Source of the DNA: Streptomyces sp. NBC_00683 | Lineage (GTDB): Bacteria; Actinomycetota; Actinomycetes; Streptomycetales; Streptomycetaceae | Assembly: GCF_036226745.1 (NCBI RefSeq) | Contig: NZ_CP109013.1 | Span: 3,844,001 to 3,908,000 of the forward strand | Length of the DNA stretch: 64,000 nt | Reading direction: 5' to 3' | Shown here: positions 17,859 to 26,826 of the stretch, piece by piece | How the letters are laid out: each line of letters begins with the position of its first letter | Numbering within the stretch: position 1 is the first letter of the stretch | Position numbers and translations under genes: made by a program | Notes under the pieces: generated by a model | The model's database searches: none | Told to the model about the DNA's origin: nothing | Seen by the model: only the letters and a program-made list of their open reading frames with translations

Positions 17859-19928
17859 GTGCCCGCGCACGAAGAGACAAGCGAAGACACCAGCAGTCCA
17901 CTGGACGGGGAACGCGCCCACCTCGCCGGTTCCCGCGCCGCACTGCGCGCCATGCGCGAGGACGTACAGGCCCTCGACATCCGCGATGTCACGGCGAACT
18001 GGGTCAACGCCGCCGTCCTGCAGGCCCAGATCGACGACCGCATCAAGGCGCTCGCCGACCTCTCCCACACACCGCTCTTCTTCGGCCGCCTCGACTACCG
18101 GCACCCGGTCGGCACCCAGGAGGCGGAGGGCGCCGAGGGCGAGCAGTTCTACATCGGGCGCCGCCACGTCCACGACGCCCAGGGCGACCCGATGGTCATC
18201 GACTGGCGCGCCCCGGTCTCCCAGCCGTTCTACCAGGCGTCCAGGAACAACCCGCTGGACGTCGACCGCCGGCGCCGCTTCGGCTACACCGGCGGCGAGC
18301 TGACCGCGTACGAGGACGAGCACCTCACCGACCCGGCGGAGACCGAGCAGACCAGCAAGCTCCTCCAGGCGGAGATCGAGCGGCCCCGCGTCGGCCCGAT
18401 GCGCGACATCGTGGCGACGATCCAGCCGGAGCAGGACGAGATCGTCCGCAGCGGGCTCGGCGGGACGGTCTGCGTCCAGGGAGGCCCGGGTACCGGAAAG
18501 ACGGCCGTCGGCCTGCACCGTGTCGCCTACCTCCTGTACGCGCACCGCGAGCGGCTCGCCCGCACGGGCACCCTCGTCATCGGCCCGAACCGGTCGTTCC
18601 TGCACTACATCGAGCAGGTCCTGCCCGCGCTGGGCGAGCTGGAGGTGAAGCAGGCGACGGTCGAGGACCTCGTGACGGCGCAGGTCGAGGTGCGCGGCAC
18701 GGACGAGGCCGCCGCCGCCGTGATCAAGGGCGACGCCCGGATGGCGGAGGTCCTGCGGCGCGCGCTCCGCTCGCACGTCACCCTGCCGACGGAGGGCGTC
18801 GTGGTGGTGCGCGGCTCACGTCGCTGGCGGGTACCGGCGTACGAGATCGAGGAGATGGTGGGCGAGCTGCTGGCCCGCGACATGCGCTACGGCGCAGCCC
18901 ACGAGGCGCTCCCGCAGCGCATCGCGCACGCCGTCCTCGTACGCATGGAGGAGGCGGGCGAGGCGCCGGACGACCGGGTGCAGAACGCGGTGGCGCGGAC
19001 CCCCGCGGTGAAGGCGGCCGTGAAGGCGATCTGGCCGGCGGTGGAGCCGTCGAAGCTGGTGCTGCGACTCCTGACGGACCCCGACTTCCTGGCCGCGCAC
19101 GCGGAGGGGATCCTCACCGGGGACGAGCAGAAGCAGATCCTCATGGCCAGGCCCGCCCGCAGCGTGAAGTCGGCGAAGTGGTCGGCGGCGGACGCGGTCC
19201 TCATCGACGAGGCGGGTGACCTGGTGGCCCGTACGCACTCGCTGGGCCATGTCGTCATCGACGAGGCCCAGGACCTGTCCCCGATGCAGTACCGGGCGGT
19301 GGGACGCCGCTGCTCGACCGGTTCGGCGACGGTGCTCGGCGACCTGGCGCAGGGGACGACGCCGTGGTCGACGGAGAGCTGGGCGCAGGCGCTGTTCCAC
19401 CTCGGCAAGGCGGACGCGGTGGTGGAGGAGCTGACCGCCGGCTTCCGTGTGCCGCGCGAGGTGATCGCGTACGCCTCCCGGCTGCTCCCCGCGATCTCGC
19501 CCGGCCTGGCCGCCGTGGAGTCCGTGCGTGAGTCGCCCGGCTCGCTGGCCGTACGGGAGGTGGCCCCGGACGGCCTGGACGCGGCGGTGGTCGCGGCCTG
19601 CGAGGAGTCGCTGGTCCACGAGGGCTCGATCGGCCTGATCGCCGCCGACGCCCGCATCCCCGCCCTGGCCGACGCCCTCACGGCGGCGGGCCACGCGTAC
19701 CTCTCCCCCGGCGAGGAGACGACGGCCGCCTCGCGCCTGACCCTGGTACCGGCATCGCTGGCGAAGGGCCTGGAGTACGACTACGTGGTGCTGGACGAAC
19801 CGTCCGCGGTGGTCGACGGCGAACCCGACGAACGCACGGGCCTGCGGCGGCTGTACGTGGCGCTGACCCGTGCGGTGTCGGGCCTGATCGTGCTGCACGC
19901 CGCGACGCTGCCGGAGCAGCTGGCGTAG
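17859..19928 (+). CDS. HelD-type RNA polymerase-recycling ATPase (UvrD/Rep superfamily 1)
   Basis: 689 aa. The N-terminal arm is helical and probably coiled (around residues 10-75). Walker A GGPGTGKTAVG lies near residue 210, and VIDEAQDLSPMQYR near residue 467 is the DEAQ motif; the C-terminal RRLYVALTRA is the motif VI region. This layout matches actinobacterial HelD proteins, which pull stalled RNA polymerase off DNA and in some species confer rifamycin tolerance (HelR). GTG at 17859 follows GGAGG at ideal spacing. No rifamycin-associated element is visible upstream, so I do not call it HelR. Confidence 0.85.
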   Translation: MPAHEETSEDTSSPLDGERAHLAGSRAALRAMREDVQALDIRDVTANWVNAAVLQAQIDDRIKALADLSHTPLFFGRLDYRHPVGTQEAEGAEGEQFYIGRRHVHDAQGDPMVIDWRAPVSQPFYQASRNNPLDVDRRRRFGYTGGELTAYEDEHLTDPAETEQTSKLLQAEIERPRVGPMRDIVATIQPEQDEIVRSGLGGTVCVQGGPGTGKTAVGLHRVAYLLYAHRERLARTGTLVIGPNRSFLHYIEQVLPALGELEVKQATVEDLVTAQVEVRGTDEAAAAVIKGDARMAEVLRRALRSHVTLPTEGVVVVRGSRRWRVPAYEIEEMVGELLARDMRYGAAHEALPQRIAHAVLVRMEEAGEAPDDRVQNAVARTPAVKAAVKAIWPAVEPSKLVLRLLTDPDFLAAHAEGILTGDEQKQILMARPARSVKSAKWSAADAVLIDEAGDLVARTHSLGHVVIDEAQDLSPMQYRAVGRRCSTGSATVLGDLAQGTTPWSTESWAQALFHLGKADAVVEELTAGFRVPREVIAYASRLLPAISPGLAAVESVRESPGSLAVREVAPDGLDAAVVAACEESLVHEGSIGLIAADARIPALADALTAAGHAYLSPGEETTAASRLTLVPASLAKGLEYDYVVLDEPSAVVDGEPDERTGLRRLYVALTRAVSGLIVLHAATLPEQLA

Positions 19929-20070
19929 GCCTGCGGCGCACCGGCGGGCAGGGCGGGCACGGGGGCGCGCCGCCCTGCCCGCCGCACGGCGTAAGTCCCC
20001 TGCGCGCAAGGGAAGTTGTGACGGGCGTCGCACGGGGCGTTTACAGACCACCAGGCGCGCGCTACGTTTT

Positions 20071-20084
20071 TGGGAGCGCTCCCA
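20071..20084. promoter_or_regulatory. Perfect CebR-type operator upstream of the LPMO gene
   Basis: TGGGAGCGCTCCCA is identical to the 14-bp palindrome recognised by the cellobiose-responsive LacI-family repressor CebR in several streptomycetes. It lies about 100 bp upstream of the AA10 gene. A cebR gene is not in this window. Confidence 0.85.
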
Positions 20085-20186
20085 CGCATCTCCTGCACCT
20101 CCCCTCCCCCCACCTGCACCGGCCGGCTCCGCCGGCACCAGGGTTATCTGCCCCATCAGAGAATCCCCCCGAAGGAGATCAACCTC

Positions 20187-21173
20187 ATGGCTGTGCGAAA
20201 CATCCTCCGCAGAAGGTCCCCGATGCGCGCACCTCGCGCGCTGAGCCTCCTGGGCGCGGGCCTGTTAGGCCTCACCCTGGCCGGCCTGCCCTCCCCCGCA
20301 TCCGCTCACGGCGTCGCCATGGAGCCGGGCTCACGCAGCTTCCTGTGCTACAAGGACATGATCGCGAGCGGGAACCAGACCCCGTCCAACCCGGCCTGTG
20401 CCGCCGCGGTCGCGCAGACCGGCACCACACCGCTGTACAACTGGTTCGGCGTCCTGGACTCCAACGGCGGCGGGCGGACCACCGGCTACATCCCCGACGG
20501 CGAGCTCTGCAGCGGCGGCCACAACGGCCCGTACAACTTCTCCTCGTACAACGCGGCCCGCAGCGACTGGCCCACGACACACCTCACCGCGGGCGCCACC
20601 ACCCAGATCAAGTACAGCAACTGGGCCGCACACCCGGGCAGGTTCGACGTCTACATCACCAAGGACGGCTGGACGCCGGACAAGCCCCTGGCGTGGGGCG
20701 ACCTGACGCTCACCCAGACCGTGGACAACCCGCCGCAGTCGGGCGGCGCCGGCTCGGACGGCGGCAACTACTACTGGAACCTCCAGCTCCCGCAGGGCAA
20801 GTCCGGCAAGCACATGATCTTCATCCACTGGATCCGCTCGGACAGCCAGGAGAACTTCTACTCCTGCTCCGACGTCGTCTTCGACGGCGGCAGCGGCGAG
20901 GTCACCGGCATGAACGGCAGCCGGATGTCCGCCGGCGAACTGGCGGCGGCCGCGGAGAAGTCCGGGACCCGGGCCGAACCGGTGCACGCGGAGCACGCCG
21001 GGCACGCCGTCCCGGTCGACGAGGCCGGTCCGGTGGCCTCCGCGCATGACCCGTCGGCCGGCTACCTTCCCGCCGCGACGGCGGTCTCACTGACCGGCGC
21101 CGCCCTGATCTTCGCCGCAGGAGCCGTGGCGCAGAGCCGGCGCCGCCGCCGGCAGGCCGGACAGGGCCACTGA
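20187..21173 (+). CDS. AA10 lytic polysaccharide monooxygenase with C-terminal membrane anchor
   Basis: 328 aa. The signal peptide ends at PASA, so the mature protein starts with His41, the first residue of the copper brace; the second brace histidine is His132 (TTHL). The catalytic domain (about 41-245) resembles the cellulose-active C1-oxidising type, with motifs LYNWF and DSQENFYSCSDVVFDGG. Where the secreted cellulose-active enzymes carry a CBM2, this one has a flexible Glu/His-rich linker, a hydrophobic helix (around 291-315) and a run of arginines, which predicts a cell-surface anchor. ATG at 20187 follows GAAGGAG. Confidence 0.88.
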   Translation: MAVRNILRRRSPMRAPRALSLLGAGLLGLTLAGLPSPASAHGVAMEPGSRSFLCYKDMIASGNQTPSNPACAAAVAQTGTTPLYNWFGVLDSNGGGRTTGYIPDGELCSGGHNGPYNFSSYNAARSDWPTTHLTAGATTQIKYSNWAAHPGRFDVYITKDGWTPDKPLAWGDLTLTQTVDNPPQSGGAGSDGGNYYWNLQLPQGKSGKHMIFIHWIRSDSQENFYSCSDVVFDGGSGEVTGMNGSRMSAGELAAAAEKSGTRAEPVHAEHAGHAVPVDEAGPVASAHDPSAGYLPAATAVSLTGAALIFAAGAVAQSRRRRRQAGQGH

Positions 21174-21197
21174 CCGCGAGGGAGGCTTCGTGAACCC

Positions 21198-21233
21198 GTG
21201 AACCCGGGCCGGTGGCCACCGGCCCGGGTTCAC
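21198..21233. terminator. 36-bp perfect palindrome, bidirectional terminator
   Basis: Two 18-base arms with no loop (GTGAACCCGGGCCGGTGG and its complement) lie between the convergent LPMO and RND genes. The stop codon of the RND gene (21232-21230) is inside the right arm, so the terminator overlaps coding sequence. Confidence 0.85.
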
Positions 21234-23509
21234 CCGTCGGCCTTGGCGTCGCCCTCCGGGTCCAGACGCGGAAGGATCCGGTCCAGCCAGCGCGGCGACC
21301 ACCACGCGGCACGGCCCAGCAGGGTCATCACGGCGGGCACGAGGAGCAGCCGGACGACGGTGGCGTCGATGAGCACGCTCGCCGCGAGTCCGAGGCCCAG
21401 CATCTTCACGACGATGTTGTCGCTGATCAGGAACGCGGCGAAGACGCTGACCATGATCAGGGCCGCGCAGGTGATGACCCGGGCGGTGATCTCCAGGGCG
21501 TGCGCCACGCTGGCCTTGGGGTCCTGGGTGCGCAGCCAGGCCTCGTGGATCCGGGACAGCAGGAAGATCTCGTAGTCCATGCTCAACCCGAAGACGATGG
21601 CGAACATCATCATCGGCACGTAGCTCTCGATCGGGACATCGCCCGACACCCCCAGTGCGGGCCCGCCCCAGCCCCACTGGAAGACGGCCACCACGACCCC
21701 GTACGAGGCCGCGATCGACAGCACGTTGAGCACCGCCGCCTTGACCGCGACGAGCAGTCCCCGGAACACGGCCAGGATCACGAGGAAGGCGAGGCCGACC
21801 ACCACCACGATGATCAGGGGCAGTCGGCTGGAGACGATGTCCAGGAAGTCGACCTGGGCGGCGGTCGTGCCGGTGACGTACGTGTTCGCCGAGGTGCCGG
21901 AGACCGCGTCCGGCAGGACGTCGTCCGTCAGCCGGTTGGTCAGTTCCGTGGTCCTCTCGTCCTGCGGCGCGGCCACGGAGTACGCGGTGGCCGTGAGGAC
22001 GTCCCCGTCCGACGTGGGGGTGAGCGGGGTGATGAGGGCGGCGTCCGGCACCTTCGTCAGGGCCTGCTGGGCCTGGGACTCCAGCGCGGACCGGTCGTCC
22101 TGCGCGACCGCGCTCTGGTCGATCACGATCGTCAGCGGGCCGTTCGAACCCGGCCCGAACGCCGAGGACATCAGGTCGAAGGCGCGCCGGTCGGTGAAGG
22201 ACTTGGGGTCGGCGCCGTCCCCGATGTGGCCGAGCTGGATGAAGAAGAGCGGAAAGGCGAGGACGGCCAGCACCACGACGCCGCCGGTCAGGAACCACCA
22301 CGGCCTGCGCTCGACGCGTTGCGCGTACCGGTGCCAGGTACCGCCGCTGACGCTGCCGTGCGCGGCCTTCCCGGCGTCCGCCTCCGACTCCGTCTCCGGG
22401 TCCGCCTCCGTCTCCGCGACCGGCTTGCGTACGTGGATCCGGTCGATGTGCCGCCCGATCAGTCCGAGCATGGCCGGCACCAGGGTGAGGGCGCCGAGGA
22501 CGGCCGTGACCACGGTGACGGCCGCGGCCAGGCCGAGCTTGCCGATGAACGAGATCCCGGAGACCCACAGTCCGCAGAGGGCGATGATCACCGTGCACCC
22601 GGAGAGCAGTACGGCCCGCCCGCTGGTGGCGGTGGCCATCCCGGCGGCGGTCACCGGATCCCTGCCGTCCATGAGGTTCTGGCGGTGCCGGGTGACGAGG
22701 AACAGCGCGTAGTCGATCCCGACCCCGAGCCCGATCATCGTGGCCAGCGTCGGTGAGACGGTGGCGAAGGTCATCGCGGCGGCCAGCAGCCCCAGCAGGG
22801 CCAGCCCGAAGACGACGCAGACGAGGGCGGTCACCAGGGGCAGCAGGGCGGCCAGGAGGCTGCCGAAGCCGATCAGCAGAACCAGAACGGCCACCGCGAA
22901 TCCGATGGCCTCGCTCGTCCGGTCGTTCGCCTCCGGCCGGGCCAGCTCGCCCAACGGGCCGCCGTACTCCACGTCGACGCCCTCGGCACGCAGCGGCTGG
23001 ACCGCCGCGTCCACCCCGTCGAGGTAGCCGGCGCCCAGGGTGGAGGGCTGCACGCTGAACCGGACGGTGATGTACGCCGTCTTCCCGTCGGTGGAGAGCG
23101 GCCCGACGTTCGGCGTGGTGGCGGGGGCGTCCGACGACAGGGGGTTCTGGGCCGACAGCACGTCCGGCAGCTTCTGAAGACTTGCCACGACGGTCGAGAC
23201 CTCGCTGCTGACCGCGCTGAGCGGCCCGCCCGGATCGTGCAGCACCACCTGGCTGCTGTAGCCGCCGGCCGCGGGAGCGTGCGCCTCGAGCACATCCAGC
23301 CCGTCCTGCGACTGGGTTCCGGGGATCGAGAAGTCGTCGGAGTAGTCGCCCCCGTACACGTGCTGCAGCGCCTGGCCCCCGGCGAGCGCGGCCAGCCACA
23401 GGACGATGACGATCACGAAGTGGCGGGCGCACCATTCCCCGGTCCTGCGCAGCACGCCCGCGCGGCTCGACCGCGCACCGCGGCCGTGGACGGACTGGGA
23501 GAGCGGCAT
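21230..23509 (-). CDS. MMPL/RND-family membrane transporter
   Basis: About 759 aa with the duplicated MMPL layout. Helix 1 is near residues 30-50, then comes a large extracytoplasmic loop, a block of about five helices with GLGVGIDYALFLVTRHR, a cytoplasmic linker rich in Glu, a second loop, and a second helix block with FGLSMDYEIFLLSRIHE. Proteins of this class export lipids or small hydrophobic molecules using the proton gradient. ATG at 23509 has a good Shine-Dalgarno (CCGGAG); an upstream ATG at 23551 has none. The substrate is unknown. Confidence 0.88.
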   Translation of the reverse strand: MPLSQSVHGRGARSSRAGVLRRTGEWCARHFVIVIVLWLAALAGGQALQHVYGGDYSDDFSIPGTQSQDGLDVLEAHAPAAGGYSSQVVLHDPGGPLSAVSSEVSTVVASLQKLPDVLSAQNPLSSDAPATTPNVGPLSTDGKTAYITVRFSVQPSTLGAGYLDGVDAAVQPLRAEGVDVEYGGPLGELARPEANDRTSEAIGFAVAVLVLLIGFGSLLAALLPLVTALVCVVFGLALLGLLAAAMTFATVSPTLATMIGLGVGIDYALFLVTRHRQNLMDGRDPVTAAGMATATSGRAVLLSGCTVIIALCGLWVSGISFIGKLGLAAAVTVVTAVLGALTLVPAMLGLIGRHIDRIHVRKPVAETEADPETESEADAGKAAHGSVSGGTWHRYAQRVERRPWWFLTGGVVVLAVLAFPLFFIQLGHIGDGADPKSFTDRRAFDLMSSAFGPGSNGPLTIVIDQSAVAQDDRSALESQAQQALTKVPDAALITPLTPTSDGDVLTATAYSVAAPQDERTTELTNRLTDDVLPDAVSGTSANTYVTGTTAAQVDFLDIVSSRLPLIIVVVVGLAFLVILAVFRGLLVAVKAAVLNVLSIAASYGVVVAVFQWGWGGPALGVSGDVPIESYVPMMMFAIVFGLSMDYEIFLLSRIHEAWLRTQDPKASVAHALEITARVITCAALIMVSVFAAFLISDNIVVKMLGLGLAASVLIDATVVRLLLVPAVMTLLGRAAWWSPRWLDRILPRLDPEGDAKADG

Positions 23510-23653
23510 GTGGACTCCGGGGGTGGAGCGGCGCACCAGGACACTCAGCATTCAAGTGCCGTTCGAGTGCCCCGGCACTCCCGGAGTGACGGAACGGGTG
23601 ACGTGCCCGGCGCCTGCCGGAGTTCACGGGTCAGGGCGCCGGGCAGCCGCACC

Positions 23654-24349
23654 TCACCTGTCGAGCACGGCGCGCCACTCCCGTACGGCCGCCACGTCCA
23701 CCGGCTCCGACCAGCCGCCCGGCCGTGCCGCCCCGCCGATGTGGAAGGCGTCGATGCCCGCGGCGAGCAGGCGCGGCAGGTGTTCCAGGCGCAGTCCGCC
23801 GCCCACGAGGATCTGCGGTTCGTAGCCGGGCTGTCCCGAGGCCGCGCGAGCCGCCTCGGCCAGCAGTGTCGGAATGCCCGCGTCGACGCCGTCCGCCGAG
23901 CCCGCCGTCAGGTACGTGTCCAGGCCGGGGAGTTCCGCGAGGTGCTTGCGCAGGGCGTCCCGGTCCACGGCCCGGTCGATCGCACGGTGGAAGGTCCAGC
24001 GGCAGCCGTTCAGCTCGGCGACGAGGCGCTCGACGGCGACGAGGTCGACGTGGCCGTCCCGGTCGAGGAAGCCGAGCACGAATTCCTCGGCTCCTTCGGC
24101 CCGCATCTCGCGCGCCTTGTCCACCAGGACGTCGATGTCGCCGACCGCGAACCCGTCAGCGACCCGGAGCATCACGCGCAGCGGGATGTCCACTGCGGAC
24201 CGGATCTCCGCGAGGGTCTTCGGGGACGGTGTCAGGCCGTCCGCGGCCATGTCGGTGACCACTTCGAGGCGGTCCGCACCACCGGCCTGAGCTGCGACCG
24301 CGTCCTCCGCGTCGAGAGCGATCACCTCCAGGACTGCACGGTTGCTCAT
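23654..24349 (-). CDS. cutC: CutC family protein (copper homeostasis-type TIM barrel)
   Basis: 231 aa, the usual CutC length. Typical motifs are LEVIALDAEDAVAAQAGGAD at the N-terminus, a central WTFHRAIDR, and LVGGGL near the C-terminus. CutC proteins have a TIM-barrel fold and were linked to copper tolerance, though the direct biochemical role is disputed. There is no copper-responsive site or other copper gene next to it here. Confidence 0.9.
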   Translation of the reverse strand: MSNRAVLEVIALDAEDAVAAQAGGADRLEVVTDMAADGLTPSPKTLAEIRSAVDIPLRVMLRVADGFAVGDIDVLVDKAREMRAEGAEEFVLGFLDRDGHVDLVAVERLVAELNGCRWTFHRAIDRAVDRDALRKHLAELPGLDTYLTAGSADGVDAGIPTLLAEAARAASGQPGYEPQILVGGGLRLEHLPRLLAAGIDAFHIGGAARPGGWSEPVDVAAVREWRAVLDR

Positions 24350-24485
24350 GGGGTTCCATTCCTTCGGAGCGGCTGCAGGTCTAGTCCAATGACCAGCCTA
24401 CGGGGCGGTCCCCCGAGGGCGCAGCTCCCCATCTGAACGCATGGGTTCTGAACATAACGTGCGACGGGCACGGCTTCCCCCCGCG
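24350..24485. other. Short gap between cutC and pxpC
   Basis: 136 bp containing the promoter of cutC and the end of the pxp operon, all on the minus strand. I see no stable terminator hairpin or operator. Confidence 0.4.
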
Positions 24486-25355
24486 CTACGCCCGCACGAA
24501 CCTCACGCGCGTCCCGGGAACCGCCTGTGCGGCCCCCGCCAGCGCCGAGTCGGCGACCACACCGACGACCGGGTAGCCGCCCGTCGTCGGATGATCGTTG
24601 AGGAACACCACGGGCCGCCCGTCCGGCGGCACCTGGACGGCCCCCAGCACCATGCCCTCGCTCGGCAGTTCCCCGTCGCGGGCGCGTTCCAGGGCGGGGC
24701 CCTCCGTACGCAGTCCGATGCGGTTGCTCTGCGCCGAGACCCGGTACGCGGCGGTCGTCAGTGTGCGGAGCGCGGCCCCGGTGAACCACGCGTGGCGGGG
24801 GCCGAGGTGCAGCGGGAGGACCAGTTCGGCGGGCGCACCCGGCCACGGCACCGCTTCGGCGGGCGGGCAGTTGCCCCCATGCCCCAGGGGGCCCAGGGGC
24901 AGTACGTCACCGTCGCGCAGGACCGGCGGGCCGAGCCCGGAGAGCAGGTCGGCGGAGCGGCTGCCGAGCACCGGTTCCGGCACCAGGCCGCCCCCGAACG
25001 CCAGGTAGCTGCGCAGGCCGTGCACCGCGGGCCCGGCCTCCAGCACGGCCCCTTCCGGTACGCGCACGGGCGCACCCCACGCCACCGGCCGCCCGTCCAC
25101 CGTCACCCGGCAGCCCGCGCCGCCGACGACGGCGGCCACGGACCGGGTACCGGACAGCCGGACGGCGCAGCCCGTGAGCGTGGTCTCCAGGACGGCCGCG
25201 TCCGGGGCGTTGCCGACGAGCCGGTTGGCCAGGCGCCGGGCGGGCCCGTCCAGCGCCCCCGCCCGGGGCACCCCGAGGTGTGCCCAGCCGGTCCGCCCCT
25301 CGTCCTGCACGGTCGTCAGCGCCCCGGCCCGGACCACCTGGAGCCGGGGGCTCAT
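24486..25355 (-). CDS. pxpC: 5-oxoprolinase subunit C (biotin-dependent carboxyltransferase family)
   Basis: 289 aa of the PxpC/KipA family. Family blocks are AGALTTVQDEGRTGWAHLGV at the N-terminus, SNRIGLRTEG in the middle and LNDHPTTGGYPVVG near the C-terminus. With PxpA and PxpB it hydrolyses 5-oxoproline (pyroglutamate) to glutamate with ATP, clearing a metabolite that forms spontaneously from glutamine. ATG at 25355 overlaps the stop of pxpB (ATGA). Last gene of the operon. Confidence 0.9.
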   Translation of the reverse strand: MSPRLQVVRAGALTTVQDEGRTGWAHLGVPRAGALDGPARRLANRLVGNAPDAAVLETTLTGCAVRLSGTRSVAAVVGGAGCRVTVDGRPVAWGAPVRVPEGAVLEAGPAVHGLRSYLAFGGGLVPEPVLGSRSADLLSGLGPPVLRDGDVLPLGPLGHGGNCPPAEAVPWPGAPAELVLPLHLGPRHAWFTGAALRTLTTAAYRVSAQSNRIGLRTEGPALERARDGELPSEGMVLGAVQVPPDGRPVVFLNDHPTTGGYPVVGVVADSALAGAAQAVPGTRVRFVRA

Positions 25356-25987
25356 CCGCGTACCCCCGCCGCCACGAAGCGCACCCGCACCCCCGGGCCG
25401 AGCAGCGCCGCCGGTTCGCGGGCCGGGTCCCACAGGGCGCCCGGTTCCGGCATCCGGCCGACGATCTGCCAGCCGCCGGGCGAGGGGCGCGGGTACACGC
25501 CGGTGTACGGCCCCGCGAGGGCCAGCGCGCCGGCGGGTACCCGGGTCCGCGGGGTGGCGCGGCGCGGTACGTGCAGATGCTCCGGCAGCCCCGTGAGGTA
25601 GCCGAATCCGGGTGCGAATCCGCAGAAGGCCACCCGGAACTCCGTACCGGCGTGGATGAGCGGTACGTCGTCGACGGCGACGCCCCAGGCCTCGGCCACG
25701 TCGCCGAGATCCGGGCCGTCGTAGACGACGGGGATCTCGACGACCTCCCCGGCGCCCCGGTGCAGCGGCGGTATCTCCCAGGCCGGCAGCTGATCGGCCA
25801 GTGAGCGGTCCTCCACCCCGTCCAGCAGTACCGTCCGGGCGCCCGGGACGATCTCGCGCACCGCGGGCAGGGCGCCGTCCGCCCGGCGGCGCAGCAGCTC
25901 CGCGTGGAAGGCCTCCGCGGCCTCCGGGGAGGGGAGCTCGACCAGCAGGGCCCCGGGGCCGGCGGAAAGCACCCGTATCGCGCTCAT
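25352..25987 (-). CDS. pxpB: 5-oxoprolinase subunit B
   Basis: 211 aa of the PxpB/KipI (allophanate hydrolase subunit 1-like) family, with FCGFAPGFGYLTGLP and the C-terminal SPGGWQIVGR typical of the family. It pairs with PxpC to form the ATP-using part of 5-oxoprolinase. ATG at 25987 overlaps the stop of pxpA by 4 bp, and pxpC overlaps its own stop. Confidence 0.92.
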   Translation of the reverse strand: MSAIRVLSAGPGALLVELPSPEAAEAFHAELLRRRADGALPAVREIVPGARTVLLDGVEDRSLADQLPAWEIPPLHRGAGEVVEIPVVYDGPDLGDVAEAWGVAVDDVPLIHAGTEFRVAFCGFAPGFGYLTGLPEHLHVPRRATPRTRVPAGALALAGPYTGVYPRPSPGGWQIVGRMPEPGALWDPAREPAALLGPGVRVRFVAAGVRG

Positions 25988-26766
25988 GCGAACGCCCGCA
26001 CGGACACGCCCGCCTCCTCCATTGCCGCCCGGACCCGTCGGGCGAGCGCCGCCGCCCCGGGGGTGTCCCCGTGGACGCACAGGGAACGCGCACCGACGGG
26101 TATGCGGCTGCCGTCCGCGGCCGTCACGGCCCGCTCGACGGCCATGCCGACACTGCGGCGCACGACCTCGTCCGCGTCGTGCAGCACCGCGCCCTCCTCG
26201 CCACGCGGCACGAGCGTGCCCTGCGGGGTGTACGCACGGTCGGCGAAGGCCTCCTCGACGGCCGTCAGGCCCGCCGCACCCGCACGGTCGAGCAGCCGTG
26301 ATCCGGGCAGCCCCAGGACTGCCGGACGGCCGCCCGCGAGCAGCACGCCCTCGATGACGGCCGCGGCCTGCTCGTCGTCCCGGACGGTGCGGTTGTACAG
26401 GGCACCGTGCGGTTTGACGTACGAGACCGTGGAGCCCGCCGCCTCGGCGAAGACCCGGAGCGCGCCTATCTGGTACGCGATCTCGGCGGTGAGTTCGGCG
26501 GACGGCACGTCCATGGCCCGGCGCCCGAACCCGGCGAGGTCGCGGTAGGAGACCTGTGCCCCGATCCGTACCCCCCGGGCCGCCGCCGTGTCGCAGACGC
26601 GCCGCATCACGGAGGCGTCGCCCGCGTGGAAGCCGCAGGCCACGTTCGCGCTGGTGACACAGGTCAGGAGCGCCTCGTCCTCGGTGAGGGTCCAGCGCCC
26701 GAACCCCTCGCCGAGGTCCGCGTTGAGATCCATCAGGATGTGCGTGGGGTCCACCGGTTCCTTCAC
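25984..26766 (-). CDS. pxpA: 5-oxoprolinase subunit A (LamB/YcsF family)
   Basis: 260 aa. LNADLGEGFG at the N-terminus, NVACGFHAGD in the first third and YVKPHGALYN in the middle are the LamB/YcsF hallmarks. First gene of the pxpABC operon. The order A-B-C with 4-bp overlaps matches tightly coupled synthesis of one complex. ATG at 26766 is used. The promoter must lie in the 60-bp gap shared with the divergent HD gene. Confidence 0.93.
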   Translation of the reverse strand: MKEPVDPTHILMDLNADLGEGFGRWTLTEDEALLTCVTSANVACGFHAGDASVMRRVCDTAAARGVRIGAQVSYRDLAGFGRRAMDVPSAELTAEIAYQIGALRVFAEAAGSTVSYVKPHGALYNRTVRDDEQAAAVIEGVLLAGGRPAVLGLPGSRLLDRAGAAGLTAVEEAFADRAYTPQGTLVPRGEEGAVLHDADEVVRRSVGMAVERAVTAADGSRIPVGARSLCVHGDTPGAAALARRVRAAMEEAGVSVRAFA

Positions 26767-26784
26767 GGCCGCACGCTAACGAGA

Positions 26785-26795
26785 GTTCGGCGAAC
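26785..26795. promoter_or_regulatory. Small palindrome in the divergent pxpA/HD promoter region
   Basis: GTTCGGCGAAC (5-base arms, one central base) lies in the 60-bp gap between the two divergent genes. It could be an operator but is short enough to arise by chance. Confidence 0.25.
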
Positions 26796-26826
26796 CGACA
26801 AGATCCGGCAGTTCTAAGGTCGTCCC

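Noticed and set aside
21030..21173. A sortase sorting signal at the LPMO C-terminus (LPAAT before the hydrophobic helix)
   Set aside because: It lacks the threonine-glycine of LPxTG/LAxTG motifs at the right place. A plain membrane anchor explains the sequence.
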